From assembly GCA_036525185.1 (NCBI GenBank), contig DATDAW010000045.1, forward strand, positions 1 through 14,416: a DNA stretch of 14,416 bases. The letters run 5' to 3'. A program made the translations under genes and the position numbers. The notes below the pieces were generated by a model. It made no database searches, had not been told where the DNA came from, and was given only the letters and a program-made list of their open reading frames with translations. Positions 12,195-14,416 of the stretch are shown piece by piece (positions within the stretch are counted from its first letter, which is position 1; each line of letters opens with the position of its first letter). The stretch is from DATDAW01 sp036525185 (GTDB lineage: Bacteria > Verrucomicrobiota > Verrucomicrobiia > Chthoniobacterales > DASVRZ01).

Positions 12195-14387
12195 CTAGGG
12201 CAATTTTGTGAGGTGCCATTGGCAACTAAAGAAATCGCCTGGCGGGTAGGGAATCGGCAGTCCGACATTCATTAGCACATCTCCACTGCAAGTTAGATCT
12301 CCGACCTGATACTTTGCAGCTGGGTCCAGCCCTTTCAATCGTAGGAATCGCTGCGATGCGTTCGGTAAAGCCAGCGTGTTAACATGAGTAACTAGCGCCT
12401 CGTCTTTGGAAGGCGAAACAACGATCCAGGCTGCTTCGTTCGATTCAAATGGGTTGCACAGGCGATACAGATCGCCGCGCAGCAACAAGGGCCGTAGCTG
12501 CTTGTATAACGCGGTCTGGCGTTTGACCTCCTCGCGATCGTCGTCGCTCAGCAGGGAGAGATCGAGTTCGTATCCAAACGCGCCCGTGAATGCCACGTCG
12601 CCCCGCGTCTTAAACGGCGTCACGCGCCCCACCTGATGATTGGGAACCACCGATACGTGGGCCGAGATCGTGCTCCACGGGTAAACGACGCTAGTGCCGT
12701 ATTGGATGCGGAGTCGCGAAATGGCATCGGTGTTATCGCTCGTCCAAATCTGCGGCATGTAATAGAGAATGCCGGGATCGAATCGCCCGCCGCCGCCTGC
12801 GCAGCCTTCGAAGAGGATATGCGGGAATTCCGATGTGAGTTTCTCCATGAAATCATAGAGGCCCAGGATGTAGCGGTGAACAGTTTCCTGCTGACCTTCT
12901 GCGGACGTGACTGCGGAACCCACTTCGGTCATGTGCCGGTTCATGTCCCATTTGACGTAGCTGATGGGCACAGTCCTGAGAATCGTCGCCATTTGCCGAT
13001 AAATTTCGTCGCGCACGTCCTGGCGCGAAAAGTCCAATATCAATTGGTTGCGGCCTTCCGTTCGGGGCCGGGCGGGGACGTGGAGACACCAATCCGGGTG
13101 TTCGCGATACAGTTCGCTTTTGACGGAAATCATTTCCGGCTCGAACCAAAGGCCGAAGGTTAGGCCTTTCGCAATAATACGAGCGGCCAGGTCCTCCAAT
13201 CCGCCCGGAAGTTTCCGTTTGTCGACGAACCAGTCGCCAAGGGAAGTGGTGTCATCATCGCGACGGCCGAACCAGCCGTCGTCCAAAACAAATAGCTCGA
13301 TGCCCAGGCCAGCGGCGGCGTCCGCGATTTTCTCCAATTTCGTCGCGTCAAAGTCGAAATACGTCGCCTCCCAGTTGTTGACGAGAATTGGACGCGGCTT
13401 GTCCTGCCACTCACCGCGGCACAGACGCGTCCGATAGAGACGGTGATAGATGCGCGACATGCCGCCGAGCCCCTCGTCGGAGAAAACCAGGACGGCCTCC
13501 GGCGTCTGGAACTCCGCCCCGGGCTCCAACTTCCAGGAAAAATCAAATGGATTGATTCCCAACTGAAGCCGGCAGCCGTAATCGGCATCCCGCTCTACCA
13601 ACCCGATGAAATTGCCGCTGTACACGAGGCTGAACCCATAGACTTCGCCCTGATCTTCCGTCGTTTCGGGGCGGGTTAGGGCGATAAACGGGTGGTGTTG
13701 ATGACTGCTCGAACCGCGCCGGCTCTCGATCGATTGCACGCCCGGGTGTAGCGGAGCGCGGAAAAGTTCCCGTTCACGCACGTGTGCCCCGGAAAGATGC
13801 AGGAATTCTCCATCAGTGTCGTTTGAGGGAAAATCCACGGAACAGGACAAAATCCGCCGAATGGAGACAGGCGACGTGCCACGGTGAATGATTTTTGTGG
13901 ATCGCGTGATCGCGGAATGATTCGCGAACGCGGTATAGGTGAGCTCCACACGCAGACCGAGCTTGGCGTCTTCGAGCCCGATGATGAGCGTCTCCGCTTC
14001 TGCCGGGGCAGCAACCCAGGTCGCCGGAAGTCCTGGGAGCGCCGGTTTGCCAGGCAGGATCTGGTGATCCTTAAAGCGCAGATCCACGATGCGTGATCCG
14101 TCCTCGGGTTGGAACACTTCCATCGCCGGTGAACGGAAATCGCCGGTTCCATAGAGCGGATATTCGTGAGGAAGCGTATCGAGACTGAAATCCAGGCCCA
14201 AGCCGTTTGGATTGGGGCTGAACGAGCGATGACGGAACTGGAGGACAAAATCCAAATCCTGAGACGCAACCCTGGCGCCCCAATACAAATGCAGCAGGTA
14301 TCCTTGCGGCAATACCTTCATCGCATAGGTCGCGGATTCCGTGTGGACGAAGAAGGTGCTGATATCTGGAAGGTATTCGATGGGCAT
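12195..14387 (-). CDS. Alpha-galactosidase, glycoside hydrolase family 36
   Basis: This 730-residue enzyme hydrolyses terminal alpha-1,6-galactose from melibiose, raffinose-type sugars or galactomannan fragments. It has the full GH36 layout: an N-terminal beta-supersandwich, a TIM barrel with LDDGWFG (368-374) followed by RRDDD, WFEPEMIS (414-421), the nucleophile motif KWDMNR with Asp481, LFEGCAGGGGRFD (525-537) and the acid/base motif WTSDNTDAISR with Asp551, then a C-terminal beta domain. The 70-residue spacing between the two catalytic aspartates and the total length match the tetrameric bacterial type, as in Geobacillus AgaA. No signal peptide is present, so it should be cytoplasmic. The start is fixed by an in-frame TAA 18 bases upstream (14405-14403); no Shine-Dalgarno is visible. 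No transporter or regulator for it is in the window. All catalytic motifs are intact. Confidence 0.97.
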   Translation of the reverse strand: MPIEYLPDISTFFVHTESATYAMKVLPQGYLLHLYWGARVASQDLDFVLQFRHRSFSPNPNGLGLDFSLDTLPHEYPLYGTGDFRSPAMEVFQPEDGSRIVDLRFKDHQILPGKPALPGLPATWVAAPAEAETLIIGLEDAKLGLRVELTYTAFANHSAITRSTKIIHRGTSPVSIRRILSCSVDFPSNDTDGEFLHLSGAHVRERELFRAPLHPGVQSIESRRGSSSHQHHPFIALTRPETTEDQGEVYGFSLVYSGNFIGLVERDADYGCRLQLGINPFDFSWKLEPGAEFQTPEAVLVFSDEGLGGMSRIYHRLYRTRLCRGEWQDKPRPILVNNWEATYFDFDATKLEKIADAAAGLGIELFVLDDGWFGRRDDDTTSLGDWFVDKRKLPGGLEDLAARIIAKGLTFGLWFEPEMISVKSELYREHPDWCLHVPARPRTEGRNQLILDFSRQDVRDEIYRQMATILRTVPISYVKWDMNRHMTEVGSAVTSAEGQQETVHRYILGLYDFMEKLTSEFPHILFEGCAGGGGRFDPGILYYMPQIWTSDNTDAISRLRIQYGTSVVYPWSTISAHVSVVPNHQVGRVTPFKTRGDVAFTGAFGYELDLSLLSDDDREEVKRQTALYKQLRPLLLRGDLYRLCNPFESNEAAWIVVSPSKDEALVTHVNTLALPNASQRFLRLKGLDPAAKYQVGDLTCSGDVLMNVGLPIPYPPGDFFSCQWHLTKLP

Positions 14388-14416
14388 GGCTGGGGGCTGC
14401 TGTTACAGCGTTTGCC

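Noticed and set aside
12636..13163. 175-codon plus-strand frame
   Set aside because: It lies entirely antisense to the well-supported GH36 gene, has no recognisable motif, and mirrors the codon structure of the real gene.

Overview
The window looks like chromosomal DNA from a bacterium of the Verrucomicrobiota or a close relative. This is an inference. It rests on a very large exported protein built from LamG, PA14, fibronectin III and aspartate-rich calcium-loop modules, with the recurring linker pattern of a WE..yFG stretch, then DpDgD, then tN..Ey, which I associate with that phylum. No rRNA, tRNA, CRISPR array, transposase or phage gene was seen. Every gene I can support lies on the minus strand.

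Read in the direction of transcription (high to low coordinates), the layout is as follows. (1) 14387-12195 is an intact cytoplasmic GH36 alpha-galactosidase. (2) About 12040-11470 is the decayed remains of a PAS-domain plus class III adenylate cyclase gene; recognisable pieces sit in different frames and the catalytic core is missing. (3) 11227-10943 may encode a small exported protein of 94 residues. A palindrome and a possible promoter lie upstream of it. (4) 10942-10599 holds no convincing gene. (5) 10598-357 is one uninterrupted 3413-codon gene for a secreted modular protein. (6) 360-1 is the start of a second secreted protein, which leaves the window at its left edge. Its ATG overlaps the stop codon of the giant gene (ATGA), so the two probably form an operon with coupled translation.

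The giant protein is the main content. From the N-terminus it has a signal peptide, five tandem degenerate repeats of about 165 residues that I cannot assign to a named family, a calcium-loop linker, an Ig-like domain, a fibronectin III domain, a PA14 domain, a LamG domain, a long run of thrombospondin-3-like calcium loops, a second LamG domain, a second run of loops, a Gly/Trp-rich hinge, an unassigned region, and a C-terminal alpha/beta hydrolase with a plausible Ser-Asp-His triad. A reasonable reading is a surface-exposed, probably glycan-binding scaffold that carries an esterase- or lipase-like enzyme at its end. The overlapping downstream gene begins with a carboxypeptidase-regulatory-like beta domain and is probably a partner at the cell surface. 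The alpha-galactosidase is separated from this pair by about 1.6 kb of mostly decayed DNA and need not be related in function.
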